Part shown: positions 31,396-40,927 of the stretch, one piece after another
Position numbering within the stretch: the first letter of the stretch is position 1
Layout of the letters: every line of letters begins with the position of its first letter
Assembly: GCA_030374765.1 (NCBI GenBank)
Contig: JARGXX010000109.1
Span: forward strand, 496,001-560,000
From: Agarophyton chilense
Lineage: Eukaryota > Rhodophyta > Florideophyceae > Gracilariales > Gracilariaceae
DNA length: 64,000 nucleotides
Direction: 5' to 3'
The notes under the pieces: generated by a model
Database searches by the model: none
What the model was told of the DNA's origin: nothing
What the model saw: the letters and a program-made list of their open reading frames with translations, nothing else
Position numbers and translations under genes: made by a program

Positions 31396-33402
31396 TCAAA
31401 GGCTTTTTCCTACCGGGGTTCCGGGTTGTAACACTTCAGCCTTCTGAGCAACCGGCTTGTCCGTCCAGCGCATTGGTGTCTGAGAAAACCAACTTTTGGC
31501 TTTCCAATACATTCCCGCCGGTACGCAGCTCCTTTCCTCTTCTGAAAGTGCTTCATAATTCGTCATGATACGACTCAGATCCTTTGCAGGAAGCGTGCAT
31601 TCTGTACTCAAATGGTGTTTTCCATAACATGAATAACAAATCAAACCGTCACGACGGTTGGTCAACATAGGTTATGAACGTTATGCCGTGCGAGTATCCA
31701 CCCATCCGGGGTTTCCCGTTCTTAAAACCTCCTTGTGGTGGCACCGTGTAGGGATGGTACATAGGCGACGGCCCTCCATAGCCATTAGTGCTTCCTCGTC
31801 CTGAGACTCCGAGTGTGGGAGATCCACTGTAGGTACAGAAGAGTCCGTATATTCCATTCAATGGACCGCCTCCTCATGCGAGTCACTCCCATTGGGTGCC
31901 AACGAAGAATCTCGTGATTCGACTGGAGATTCCAGATGTAGCAGTTTGCTGCGCTGTTTAACTCTGGCGGAGATCTTCTCCTTACCCATTGAGGTTCCAA
32001 AAGCCACCGAACGACGGGGGCTACCACGCGCTCTGGCTGCGTCTCCTTCAGCTTTCGCAAACTGAACTAACTGCAAAAAGGAGAATCTTCCATGCTTCTC
32101 TCGATATCGAGCTACGAACGACTTGATGCTCGGGTCCAGCCCGTCGATGTACAAGGTAATCTTGTCCTCCGTCGGGTGGACGTTTCCACAGCGGACTGAA
32201 GCTTTGTTAAGCCTTGAGCTGTACTCAGCTTCGCCCTCCTCAGGCTTTTGGGTCACATGCCCGAGGTCCAGGATTGCCTGACGTATCGCATTTGAAGTCG
32301 CGTAACTGCGCAGCAAATACTGCACCGCCTCTGCCCATGAGGTAACGCCGCCTTCATCGGCTGTACATGATCCGCATACGGAACGATATTGCTCTAAAGC
32401 AAAACCCTTCAGGAAGTGTGATAAAGACACAAATGCCTGTGGTTCACTCATCTCTAGAGTGTCTGCTTCGGCAACGAATCGAGTGAGAAACTCGATAACG
32501 AGAATGGGGGGTTTCCCATCAAATGTTAAATCATTAAGGCCGATCTTCAATCGTTTGATGTGATCCTTCACCTTCGCGGTTTCGCGTCCTGAGCACTTCT
32601 TGCTCTTCACCTTCAGACGGTAGTACCTGTAATTCAGGACCTTCGGATAAAGCGGATTCGTGCACGGGAGCACCTTCAATCATCTGTAAGGTGAGCCTTT
32701 TTCTCTAATTAACCACGAAGACGTGTTCTTCTTCCGAGATCGGGACCTTCGATGACCATCATCCCTGTCGTCGTCATCTGACGAATCTGAATCATCAGAA
32801 TTATCAGTACTGGAACTGAAACCCTCCGTACTTGACGATTCATCACTCGAATCACGTGCAGACTTCCGCTTCTTACGTCGTGACTTCGTCTTCTTCGAAC
32901 GAGCTTCCTTCAAAGGTGCTCCTTCCTCTTCCAGCACGACTGGTTTAGCAGCAGTCTGCGCATGAACTGCCGCCTCCGGGCGTTCTAAAAGAGGGTTAAC
33001 TCGAGTGAGGACTTCTTCTACATCCACGGTTAAGCCGGGTAGGGCATTGGGCCTATTCCCGTACCTCTCCAGTAGATGGTTCAAATCCTCACGTAGTGTT
33101 TTAACTGATGCAGAGACCTGCTTCCCTTCGTCTTGACGAACGAGTGCTTGGTGGGCACTGCGTAATTGTTGGACATCAGCGATAAGAGCAGCGACCTGCG
33201 ACTCCAACGCAACCATGCGCACACGCGAAGCGCTTGACTCAGACTTGAGACGACGCACTTCCCTTCGCAAATCATCCTCTTCTTGAGGTTCGACGACCTC
33301 AGGGTCAACTACGGCTTCTGTGGTGGGCGTGACTGCCGCTGCCACAGGGGCCAGTACATCCGAGAGATCTCGTTCATCATTCACCGAGCGTGAGCGCGAC
33401 AT
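31396..33402 (-). pseudogene. Gag of element C
   Basis: Starts at ATG 33402 (MSRSRSVNDERDL). Residues about 45-110 form a coiled coil, then a Lys/Arg patch (KKTKSRRKKRK) and a Ser/Asp run, an in-frame TGA at 32680, and the capsid (about 32600-32050) with GLNDLTFDGKPPILVIEFLTRF and YIDGLDPSIKSFVARYRE. After 31858 the frame shifts into a Gly/Pro-rich segment and then the nucleocapsid zinc knuckle CYSCYGKHHLSTEC (C-x2-C-x4-H-x4-C, near 31630). One stop and two frame changes break it. It coats the element RNA in virus-like particles. Confidence 0.9.
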
Positions 33403-33763
33403 CGCTCGACGATACAGCCGCTCTTCGGCTTCAACAGGTGAGGCGAGCCTCAGTTGAGGCGAGCCTCAGTTGAGGCGAGCCTCAGTTTCGGGGGTGATCC
33501 CGCAGGACCGGGGCGACCAATACTCGACTGTCTTCGGGTCTTTGGCATCCTAGACCAAACCTGAGTCCATGTGCGAACCAAATGGTGTCTTCGACTTCTC
33601 GACCACGTGCTTAACCACGATGAGTTCCGCAATTGCCGGAGGTGGTTTGATAAACAATAACTGTAGTGATTCCACTTCTTTCAAGTATCGATATCGATTC
33701 CATGTTCCAGGAACGAATTGTTCAGTGCAGCTGACCACAGTGGTTCTAAGTCGGGAGACCACT
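33403..33763 (-). promoter_or_regulatory. Leader of element C with primer-binding site and a 16-bp triple repeat
   Basis: On the minus strand the PBS TGGTCTCCCGACTTAGAA starts at 33761, two bases after the LTR, and is the same as in element A. The leader has a short ORF (33762-33550) beginning at the PBS. Next to the gag start it holds three tandem copies of a 16-bp unit containing GCGAGCCTCAGTTG (33440-33487, plus-strand reading). Confidence 0.8.
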
Positions 33764-34427
33764 TGTAGTATCCGCTCTAACGGAGAGAGCAGACACCTGC
33801 AGCGTTCGGACTGCCGATGGGTCGCTTGCGGCGAAGTAAAAGGGGTGGTAGAGCTACAACACCAGCGAGCTGGAAGTGGGGTGTAAGGCCACTACTTGCC
33901 AGCGAGGGTGAACAGTGCAACTGTAAACCGTTGAGGGAACGTAGGTACGAGACGGCTCGTGAAGTGGTTGGTGGCTGACAATCTATTATAGGTCGTCCGG
34001 ATCTCCGGTTAAGGAATGCTAAGCGAGGAACAGAATAGTCATGATGCCCATGTTGTCTGCTTTACTTGGAGTAGGCGCTCACATCTGGTGCACTATATAC
34101 TGTGTGCCAGGGTGAGTGCCCAAATAAATATATAAATAATACCCAGTGGTCGGCCACTTAGCCAAACCACAGTATGGGTATGGTCCCTAATGGACGTCTA
34201 GCTACAAAGGGTAGTAAAACCTGCCACGTGGCTCGCCACTACATGCGCCGTTGCAAGCCAGTCCACTCGTGGTACCACGTGTTCCACTAATGTACCCTGC
34301 CTCCTGGCATCCTACGCGGTGTGCCGTTTCATATCACAAGTTTGATGAATTCACTCACTTATGAGTTCCAACCGCGACTTCGCGAAAAATCATCCTATCG
34401 GATTCCCCGACATAGTAGAATACTACA
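33764..34427 (-). repeat. 5' LTR of element C
   Basis: 664 bp, colinear with 23733-24399 except for a 3-bp deletion near its left end and about 20 substitutions counted by eye. Confidence 0.95.
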
Positions 34428-34469
34428 GGCTGCCTGTTTGTGCCTCCCGTGCTCCCCCTTAGGTTTTTA

Positions 34470-34745
34470 GAGCACGGTTGCGTCGACTTATTGCGGCTGA
34501 TATAACCCTCACCCGGCTCTCCAACTGAGCCATTTGTTTCTGCGCCCCCTGGAGCTGTTGCTAGCAAGCCCGGAGCCGGTTCACCTCTTTCTCGAGCTCA
34601 GATATCTTCTCTTTAAGAGTGGGATCTACTTCCTACTTCGTCGTTTCTGCACTCGCCACCAAAAGCAACAATTTAACCTCTTTTTTTGCCACCACCTCTT
34701 CCAGCTCTGCTCGTCGCCTCGTTGGAACACGGTGATTGTGAGATA
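34470..34745 (-). pseudogene. Coiled-coil protein remnant, unrecognised
   Basis: The minus-strand frame reads RAELEEVVAKKEVKLLL, a TAG, LKEKISELEKEVNRLRAC, a TAG, then QKQMAQLESRVRVISAAI, and ends at TAA. The heptad pattern of Leu/Ile/Val with charged residues is clear. It may be the N-terminus of another Gag. The C insertion lies just downstream, so element C may have landed in it. Confidence 0.45.
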
Positions 34746-35264
34746 AATGCCCCAAGTGCACTCATATCAGGTTAACTTTACTTTTATGGTATGGAAATCA
34801 TCGTTCAACGGTACTTTTCTATGTCTGTGGTCGCTAGCTTACTGTTCGTTACCAGTACAAGTACAAGCTCGGCATGACTTGCACACATTAGAGCTCGGAT
34901 CGCTTCAGCCGTTACGTTTGATGTCAATAAGACTCCTGAGGAGCTTCACCTCCTCCCGATGGGCCTCCTCATTGCTCGCATGGCGTAGCCAGGGCCTCTT
35001 CACATGGATGACACTCATATATCGATCGAGAAAGTGACTGCCAACGGTTCACGCCGGACATGTTGCAAAGTTTTTTTTATGGTCCCATATCCAGAAGCTG
35101 CTCGTACGAGAACCCTTCAAATGTAGGATAGGTCACATTCAAGCGTTTGAAGAGGAAAACTGAAACCTAAAACCTATTCGTAATGGTGTTGGAAACGAAA
35201 TGAGCTGGAATGAGGTCTTAGGAAACTGGGAAATTAGCAATCTATTGCGTTCACTGGAGAAGAG
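34746..35264. other. No gene recognised
   Basis: Short open frames only (for example plus 34747-35037), Leu/Ser-rich without motifs. Confidence 0.4.
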
Positions 35265-35273
35265 GTGTGTGCC

Positions 35274-35566
35274 ATGACTCAAGCAATGGAATCCGTGTAC
35301 CTGAACCCTGACGCTGAAAATGAAGTGGCATTTTGGAAATCGGACCAGAGAAACATTGGCTTAATATCTCTAGAAGACAAGGAAGAACTGTTGCATGAGT
35401 ACGGCGAATACGACCACACTGCTCAAGAGATGTTAAATGGGAAAAATACTATACTTAGGTCCATGTTCGGGCGTCATGGAATTCGGACTTTGTCAATGAG
35501 GTTTCGAAGGATATCCTACCGCCGTTGTTCAGAGAGGATATTCAAACAATAAGAGAACTGTTTTGA
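35274..35566 (+). pseudogene. Unrecognised reading frame upstream of the carrier pseudogene
   Basis: A frame beginning MTQAMESVYLNPDAENEVAF, acidic and helical, is open to 35552. A second frame, SDFVNEVSKDILPPLFREDI, takes over near 35475 and stops at TGA 35564. It is in frame with the carrier reading that follows. It could be the N-terminal extension of the carrier, but I do not recognise an EF-hand or other domain. Confidence 0.3.
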
Positions 35567-36814
35567 ATGCTGATACTATTGGATCTGCTTGGACAGGATA
35601 TCGACGACGGGGCGTACCTTGGACCTTCTGCCATACCGTCCCTACTTGGATCCCAGTTTGTTAGTAGGAACACCATTCCAGCGACCAATCGCTCAGCCTT
35701 GCAGACGAATTCTGTGTACCCGCCAACTATGCCAACATTGATGAAATGGTCGGACTGGATGGCTCTGTGTCTGACTGTAGTAGTGAGCAGGACTGCAGTT
35801 GCTCCCTTAGAAAGGGCAAAGATGCTGATGAAAACTGAAAACCGAGTGTAATACTTATGAGAGTGGATCGCAAGCATGCGGCAGGTGATTGCGGAAGAAT
35901 CCAGCATCAGATGTGCTTTGTTTAGGCAGAACGGAGCCAACATCCTTCGACCGGTTCCCAGTACTATAATTCAAACTGCGTTAGTTACACGCCTTGCGTC
36001 TTCCCCTGATGAATCTGCATGGTTTTCGTCGCTGAGGTCGGGGTTGAATGAAGACGGTGTGTGGTCCAATGTAACGGGAACGGGCGGCAATCGTACAATG
36101 CTCGAGATGTTCGCCGGAGGGGTGGCCGGAATGGTAAATCACACGGCAACACATCCTTTCGATTTTGTGCGCGCGCGCTTGGCTATGAAGAGGAAGGGCT
36201 TCGAGCCCTATCGAGGCCCTTTTCATGGAATCAGTGAAGCCATGCGGACAGAATGGGGGCGTAGTATCTATCAAGGATTATTCCCTACGCTAGTTGGGAG
36301 CTCCAGTTTTGTGAGCATCACACTGGCTGTGTACAAAACATGCTTGTCACCTATCTTGCCGCGACTCAAAAGCGACCCTTCAAACACGCCGACATCAGGC
36401 GGTTTGGTTGCGGCCGGAATTCTAACGAACATGATGAGCCAGTTGGTAACGTATCCTATCGATACGCGCCGTCGACGAATGCAGGTTGCTGGATATGATC
36501 CTAGATCAGGCTCACAAGCGACGACGTTTTTCAATGCTTAGACAGAAATTGGGAGTCAGATGGGATGGCTTGGATATTTTCGGGGTGCGTTGCCGAACTT
36601 ATTTTCGATTGCACCGTCAACCGCTGTTTGTTTGCTGGTGTATGAACGGTTACGACCTCGTGTTGATGCTATGTGCTCAGCACGCTGTTGGGAATTTTCT
36701 GTTGCAGTCATCACCGCATGTAAGAGCATCGTCGTAGAATGTCAGGGGCTTTGCTTTTTTATTCTTTTTGGTGCTGTATCGCTTTGTATGAAGACAGTAG
36801 TAGTTGTGTACTAG
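35567..36814 (+). pseudogene. Mitochondrial carrier (SLC25 family) pseudogene
   Basis: Three carrier repeats in one frame. Each has its signature: SRTAVAPLERAKMLM (about 35790-35834), HTATHPFDFVRARLAMK (about 36140-36190) and LVTYPIDTRRRRMQVAG (about 36445-36495). Other conserved blocks are FRQNGANILRPVP, IYQGLFPTLVGSS and GYFRGALPNLFSIAPSTA. These form a six-helix inner-membrane transporter; the last motif is closest to nucleotide/CoA-type carriers, but the substrate cannot be told. Stops TAA (35849), TGA (35858) and TAG (36539) interrupt the frame with no frameshift. All three could come from CAA, CGA and CAG by C to T. It is either a recent pseudogene or, less likely, a gene with small introns at these points. 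Confidence 0.88.
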
Positions 36815-37079
36815 TGCTCATGACATTTTAATTACTGACATGGAAATGAAAGACTAACTAAAATGTAGATGCGATTGTACTCCTGTATAATGGCTAGCTT
36901 TTGCTTGAAAAGCTATTAACACGTATTTTGTGCGAAATAATCGATAGGCTTAAGCCGCTTTCTATCGAGAGAACGACGTTTGCGGGTGTCGATGAGCGGG
37001 CACATGAGATGTAGATAACTTGAATGGTTGTGGCTCTACATATGTAGGACTTGAACACAGGAAGCGCTGTGATGATGCG
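36815..37079. other. Short intergenic region
   Basis: AT-rich, no gene seen. It lies between the carrier pseudogene and the 3' end of the minus-strand TMEM230-like gene, so it would hold their convergent 3' ends. Confidence 0.4.
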
Positions 37080-37724
37080 CTAACATGCGCATTGTAAGAC
37101 AGTGCTAGCGTCTGTAGTAATACCAATTAGCAACTGCACGAGTGATGTATCAAAAATATAACGAAGGTTAATATCGATTTCGCGCTCACGTTCAATTATG
37201 CGCTTTACAGACTTGAAAAGACAACTCGTAACACAACGTACATTGCGATAGATGAAACCACGAGCTCCACGTAATGATTGAATCAAGTTATAAGCGACAT
37301 AAGTCCCTGGAATAAATGTAATGGACCCAACAGCAATAAACGCAATCGATGTAGCCTTATCTCTTTCGCGAAAGTGTAGCAAGCCGACGAGTAAAAACGA
37401 AATACCGAAACCGAAAAGAAATAATGCTACGAAGGTTGTTGTCCAAGGAAATGATGTTCTGTGTGCAGCACATCGACAAAAGAGATGTGCATCACTGTAG
37501 CGACTTTGCAAAGTGTCGTACAAATGGGCTGGAATGTTTTCGTGAAAAGTGTGCCAGAGAGTGGTGCTGCGGTTGGTTTTGGCGCTTAGTGTAGTGACGA
37601 AGCTCTCTATAGGAGCTGTTGTTAGAGAAAGATAGAGTTGGCTGTGGTAGCAACATCTCAGGTTCGGGGTGAAGAGCGAAGACGAAGGCAACAAACAAAG
37701 CAAAGCACGAAAGCATAACCTCAC
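37080..37724 (-). CDS. TMEM230/TMEM134 (DUF872) family membrane protein
   Basis: 214 codons open from ATG 37724. Residues 95-117 (TTFVALFLFGFGISFLLVGLL) and 126-148 (SIAFIAVGSITFIPGTYVAY) form two membrane helices joined by a short charged loop. The second ends with a signature like the family's IPGxYxxxxxxxxxxGxxGF (here FIPGTYVAYNLIQSLRGARGF). Family members are small vesicle/endomembrane proteins involved in trafficking. The N-terminal 90 residues are not conserved-looking; an alternative frame (37767-37492) overlaps them, so the true start or a 5' exon is uncertain. The tail beyond residue 158 also departs from the family and may be read-through of an intron. Confidence 0.65.
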   Translation of the reverse strand: MRLCFRALLCLLPSSSLFTPNLRCCYHSQLYLSLTTAPIESFVTTLSAKTNRSTTLWHTFHENIPAHLYDTLQSRYSDAHLFCRCAAHRTSFPWTTTFVALFLFGFGISFLLVGLLHFRERDKATSIAFIAVGSITFIPGTYVAYNLIQSLRGARGFIYRNVRCVTSCLFKSVKRIIEREREIDINLRYIFDTSLVQLLIGITTDASTVLQCAC

Positions 37725-37794
37725 GAAGCAATCGCCTTTGCGTAAAACTTGACAAGGCGCCCCTCAATGCACGCGGGACTTGAAAACGCCCCTT

Positions 37795-38620
37795 TCATAA
37801 GTTCCCCGCATGCACGGCGCCTCGATTGGCCAAAAAGCGCCGCGCTTTCGCGTTCTCGACTGTTTTGTCAATTGAACGAAGGTCGGAGACCATAGATTTA
37901 AATTCCTGAGTAACTTTTTCAACAAGGGGCTCCACACTCGTATGATTTTCGACAGATATGAAAGATTTTCCATCATACAGCCTTGACAATCTTCTAGACG
38001 GCACGGCAGGGAAACATAGGAGGGGGAACATCACCACCTTCAGTGAGGAGGTGATGTGTCCATCGACGAAGTAGACTGCCAGGTATCCTTTCTTGCTCTC
38101 TGTCATTGTGCGCCAAAACGGTCAATATGTTGGTTGCGAGATATCCATCAAAGTGCAGGTTCCTGCAAACCAGGTTGAGAGGGTGGTGTTCAAACTTCAA
38201 ACTCGTTTGGCTGTTGCGCTTGTTGTTGTTCAGTGTATTGATTAAGAGCACCGTCCTCCCGAAAGTTTCGTTCAGAGGATATAGACTAGATACGAGAGAT
38301 GGCGCTGAGAACATCGGCACATGTGTGTTTTTCAGAAGGTCTCCCAGCAGAAACATCAAGCATATCTGTGGGGCGTTTATGGGAGGCAGGTCGTCTTCGA
38401 AGCGAAGGGTGGATTCCCAACTGAGCAGAGCGTCTGAAAAGGGAGCGCATGTGCCAGGATGGTTCTCCGAAGCGCGAAGAAAAAATTCGGAGAGGCTCCT
38501 CCGGAGAGTGATCGGTATGAATTCTTTCGAACAGCGCGTGCCGGTGTCGGCACGCGCTGTGAGAGCGTGCGAGCATGTCTGCGAGCTCACGGATCTTCCC
38601 TCGGTCGGAACACTGCCCAC
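37795..38620 (-). pseudogene. Unrecognised protein, two frames joined by a frameshift
   Basis: An upstream frame (38620-37994) and a downstream frame (38106-37795) overlap near 38100 and read as one protein of about 270 residues: a Ser/Thr/Arg-rich start, DLPPINAPQICLMFLLGDLL, LNLVCRNLHFDGYLATNIL, then SKKGYLAVYFVDGHITSS and a helical C-terminus (VEPLVEKVTQEFKSMVSDL). The conserved-looking mixture of strands and helices suggests a real former gene, but I do not know the family. The opposite strand has an open frame (38106-38684) that I take to be its shadow. Confidence 0.4.
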
Positions 38621-38890
38621 AACTGCGATGATCGGCGTGCCATTTTGTACACCGAGTGTTCCAGTTCACACTGCCCCATGTTGAACTGGTTTCAGCCGTA
38701 TTTGGAATGTGTGTCATGTTGCGTACACCTATAGGACACTAGCAGGCAAATAAATTAGATTTAAAAAAAATGGCCTTGGCCGAATGGACATGTGCCGGAC
38801 AGCCTTCGGTCCTTACAGCGCATATTGGGCTACTTTACGGTACATTTGTGTACCTACCCTGATCACATAAAAGGTTTATAGGGGTTTGAG

Positions 38891-39205
38891 GTGAGTGGAA
38901 AGTGCGGTTACGACTGTAAGTACACCATGAACGCACATGTGTTCCGCAAGGGTGGTCAAATTCTGAAACGAAAATTGCATCACCCTCAAGCCACAACATT
39001 GCCGTTCCGAGTTTTTTATGAGACATTCACCGCGGCACTAGATTGGTCGCCGGAGTACATTAGATGGATTGTTAATGGCAATGTCGTTCGACAAATTCTT
39101 AATGAACACTGGCACGAGGAAATGTGGGTACAGTTCGATTGTGAGACGATGCGTAACTGATTCAGGATGCCGAGCGTCGTAGTGCAGGTGATAAACTCTG
39201 ACAAA
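38891..39205 (+). pseudogene. Agarase-like GH16 glycoside hydrolase, C-terminal fragment
   Basis: The frame reads MNAHVFRKGGQ, HHPQATTLPF, FTAALDWSPEYIRWIVNGN, VVRQILNEHWHEEMWVQFD and CETMRN, then a TGA (probably a Trp codon, TGG to TGA) and FRMPSV. This order is the C-terminal half of GH16 agarase/porphyranase-type enzymes (substrate-cleft strand DWxPEYIRWYVDG, then HWHxxxxxxFDxETMxxWFGMPS). The ExDxxE catalytic motif would lie upstream and is absent, so the enzyme is truncated. The family cleaves galactan cell-wall polysaccharides and occurs in red algae and marine bacteria. Splice-donor-like GTGAGT and GTAAGT flank the start, so this may be one exon of a decayed gene. Confidence 0.7.
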
Positions 39206-40680
39206 CTCCAAACGGATGGAGTCTAACATTTGGCATATGAGAGCCCAGCGCATGCCTGTTTGGTGGAGGGAGGGAGGATGGCGATACGGGCGGTTGAGCG
39301 AATGTTCATGAGTTTTGCAGAACATGGCGGTTTCGCTCTCCTCGGTGCATGACTACCGGATCCATAAGATTCTACAGTCGGTCGCAACGGTGGGTATCGC
39401 TCCAAAGATGATACAAGACAGGCTCACGAGGAATGACCCGCAAGAGGAGCCTGGTGAGAGACGCAAGCGTCGCGTGCAAGATTTCATGTGCTCAAAGACG
39501 CACCCGAGACCCAACGAGCGGAGGGGACATGTGCAGTGTTTGCAGTGGACGTGGGATTCATTTCCACCCAAAGCAAACTCAAAGCGATATACCGCGTGGT
39601 GATTTCCAACACGATTAAGTGTCGGGACTTGATTCTGTGGGAGATTAAACGATATAAAAGTTAGAAAGTTACTAAGAGCGCGGATGACATAGTTTTCCAC
39701 CGTGAGAAGTTTGTAACGCTTTGTCGAGCTGTGCCTCACATAGCGGCATCATCGATATGCTTGTGGAGCGACGAGAGCAGCGATCAGAGAGAGACTGGTG
39801 GAAACATACTGCGGAGAAGCTGACGGGAGTGCAAGAAGAGTGCGACAGGAGAGTAGAGGACCAGGAAACCGAAACCGTGCGGCCATGACTATTCGAACAC
39901 GGCCATGGGCCATGGCCGTGCTAAATGTCGGGGCGCAAGGGAGAAACAGAGGAGAGCTCTCATCGCAGGCCATCACGAACGAAATGGCGTCGATCGAAGT
40001 GTCGTCGGCAATGCTAGCCACCGTGCGCCGCGTCAGGAAGCTTCACCATGAACGCAAATGAAGGAGGTTAGCACACGTACGGACAGGCGCAATGGTCACA
40101 CAGAAGACACGCGGAGCCGCTACACCATGGGGCCTACGCCGAGGAAGCGAAGAGCTGCTGTGCAGCAAAGAGATCAATTCTAGTGAGCAACGTTGATGGC
40201 GAGGCGAGTAGGAGAAATGCGCGAGTAAAGTAGATGTTGCCGCTACTAGCTGCTATTGGCGGCTACTGGCGGTGAAATCTTGGCTTTGAACATGTGTGAA
40301 ATATAGCTGCTCTTCACAGCGCGCAAGCGCATCTCCACCGGCACAATGTTGCGCGCTGTTCGTTGCCGCCGCCACGCACTTTACTGCGCGGATGCCGCAT
40401 TCGAAATCACGGCCCATTCTGGGTCCCTTCTTCGCTTGCGAGTGAATGGCATGCTTCATCTTCGCCACCACTGCGTGTGCGCGCTGCTGCTTGTGCTTCC
40501 TCAACCTTTCCCCAATCCCTGACAACCATTCACTGCTATCCTCGCTTCTGCTTCCCATCGCTGCTCAACTGCCGCCGTCTTTTCCGAGCCCCCCGTTCGC
40601 CGTTGTCGACGTGTTGCTGTGTTGTTTTTTTCGGAATTATACAGCTCCGCCGGCAGCATAGATGCCGCCCACCCGCCCAT
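39206..40680. other. No recognised gene; weak open frames
   Basis: Plus frames 39315-39602 (VHDYRIHKILQSVATVGIAPKMI, vaguely like the region upstream of MULE/FAR1 transposases) and 39798-40061 are open but too weak to name. From 40240 to 40680 the strand becomes C/T-rich, promoter-like, upstream of the small membrane ORF at 40681. Confidence 0.35.
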
Positions 40681-40927
40681 GTCTTCTCAAGACGCTTCGT
40701 TGCTCCCATTTGCTCTGTTCCTTTTTGCGCTCGTGCTATGGATTATACCGGTCGTTATTGTTCTCCCACGTCTTCTAGGTCCCACCGTTTCATTTTTCAC
40801 CAATCGCGCACTGGGAGATAAGTTACGCCTCTTAATACATGTCATCTGCGTAGATCCACTAGCTGGCAATGTCGAACCGCGACGAAAGAGTTCCAAACGA
40901 TCTTTTTTTGCAAACAGCAGTCCCTGA
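40681..40927 (+). CDS. Small protein with an N-terminal membrane segment, unrecognised
   Basis: From ATG 40681 the frame reads MSSQDASLLPFALFLFALVL and continues hydrophobic (IIPVVIVLPRLLG) to residue 33, then becomes basic and ends at TGA 40925. It may be the first exon or 5' part of a longer membrane protein, since open but broken frames continue downstream. The C/T-rich stretch upstream could be a promoter. Confidence 0.4.

Larger units (their letters stand above)
23733..34427 (-). mobile_element. Ty3/Gypsy chromovirus C, nearly complete, with an antisense ORF
   Basis: A 10.7-kb element on the minus strand between two LTRs (23733-24399 and 33764-34427) that both start TGTAGTAT and end ATACTACA. 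By eye the LTRs differ by about 20 substitutions and one 3-bp indel (about 97% identity), so this is the youngest retroelement here. It has a PBS, a long leader, gag with zinc knuckle, protease, RT with YLDD, RNase H, integrase and a terminal chromodomain. It has a handful of stops and two or three frameshifts. A long ORF runs on the opposite strand between the chromodomain and the 3' LTR. No clear 5-bp target duplication is visible (GCTTG left, GGCTG right). Confidence 0.95.

Noticed and set aside
23728..34432. Target-site duplication of element C
   Set aside because: The flanking 5-mers GCTTG and GGCTG do not match well enough; the boundary is defined by the LTR termini only.
35849..36541. 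Stop-codon reassignment as an explanation for in-frame stops in the carrier
   Set aside because: All three stop codons occur, and intact genes such as the Tc1 transposase end normally; pseudogene decay is simpler.
38106..38684. 192-aa plus-strand ORF
   Set aside because: It is antisense to the better-looking minus-strand reading at 37795-38620 and is Arg/Ser/Cys-rich without motifs.
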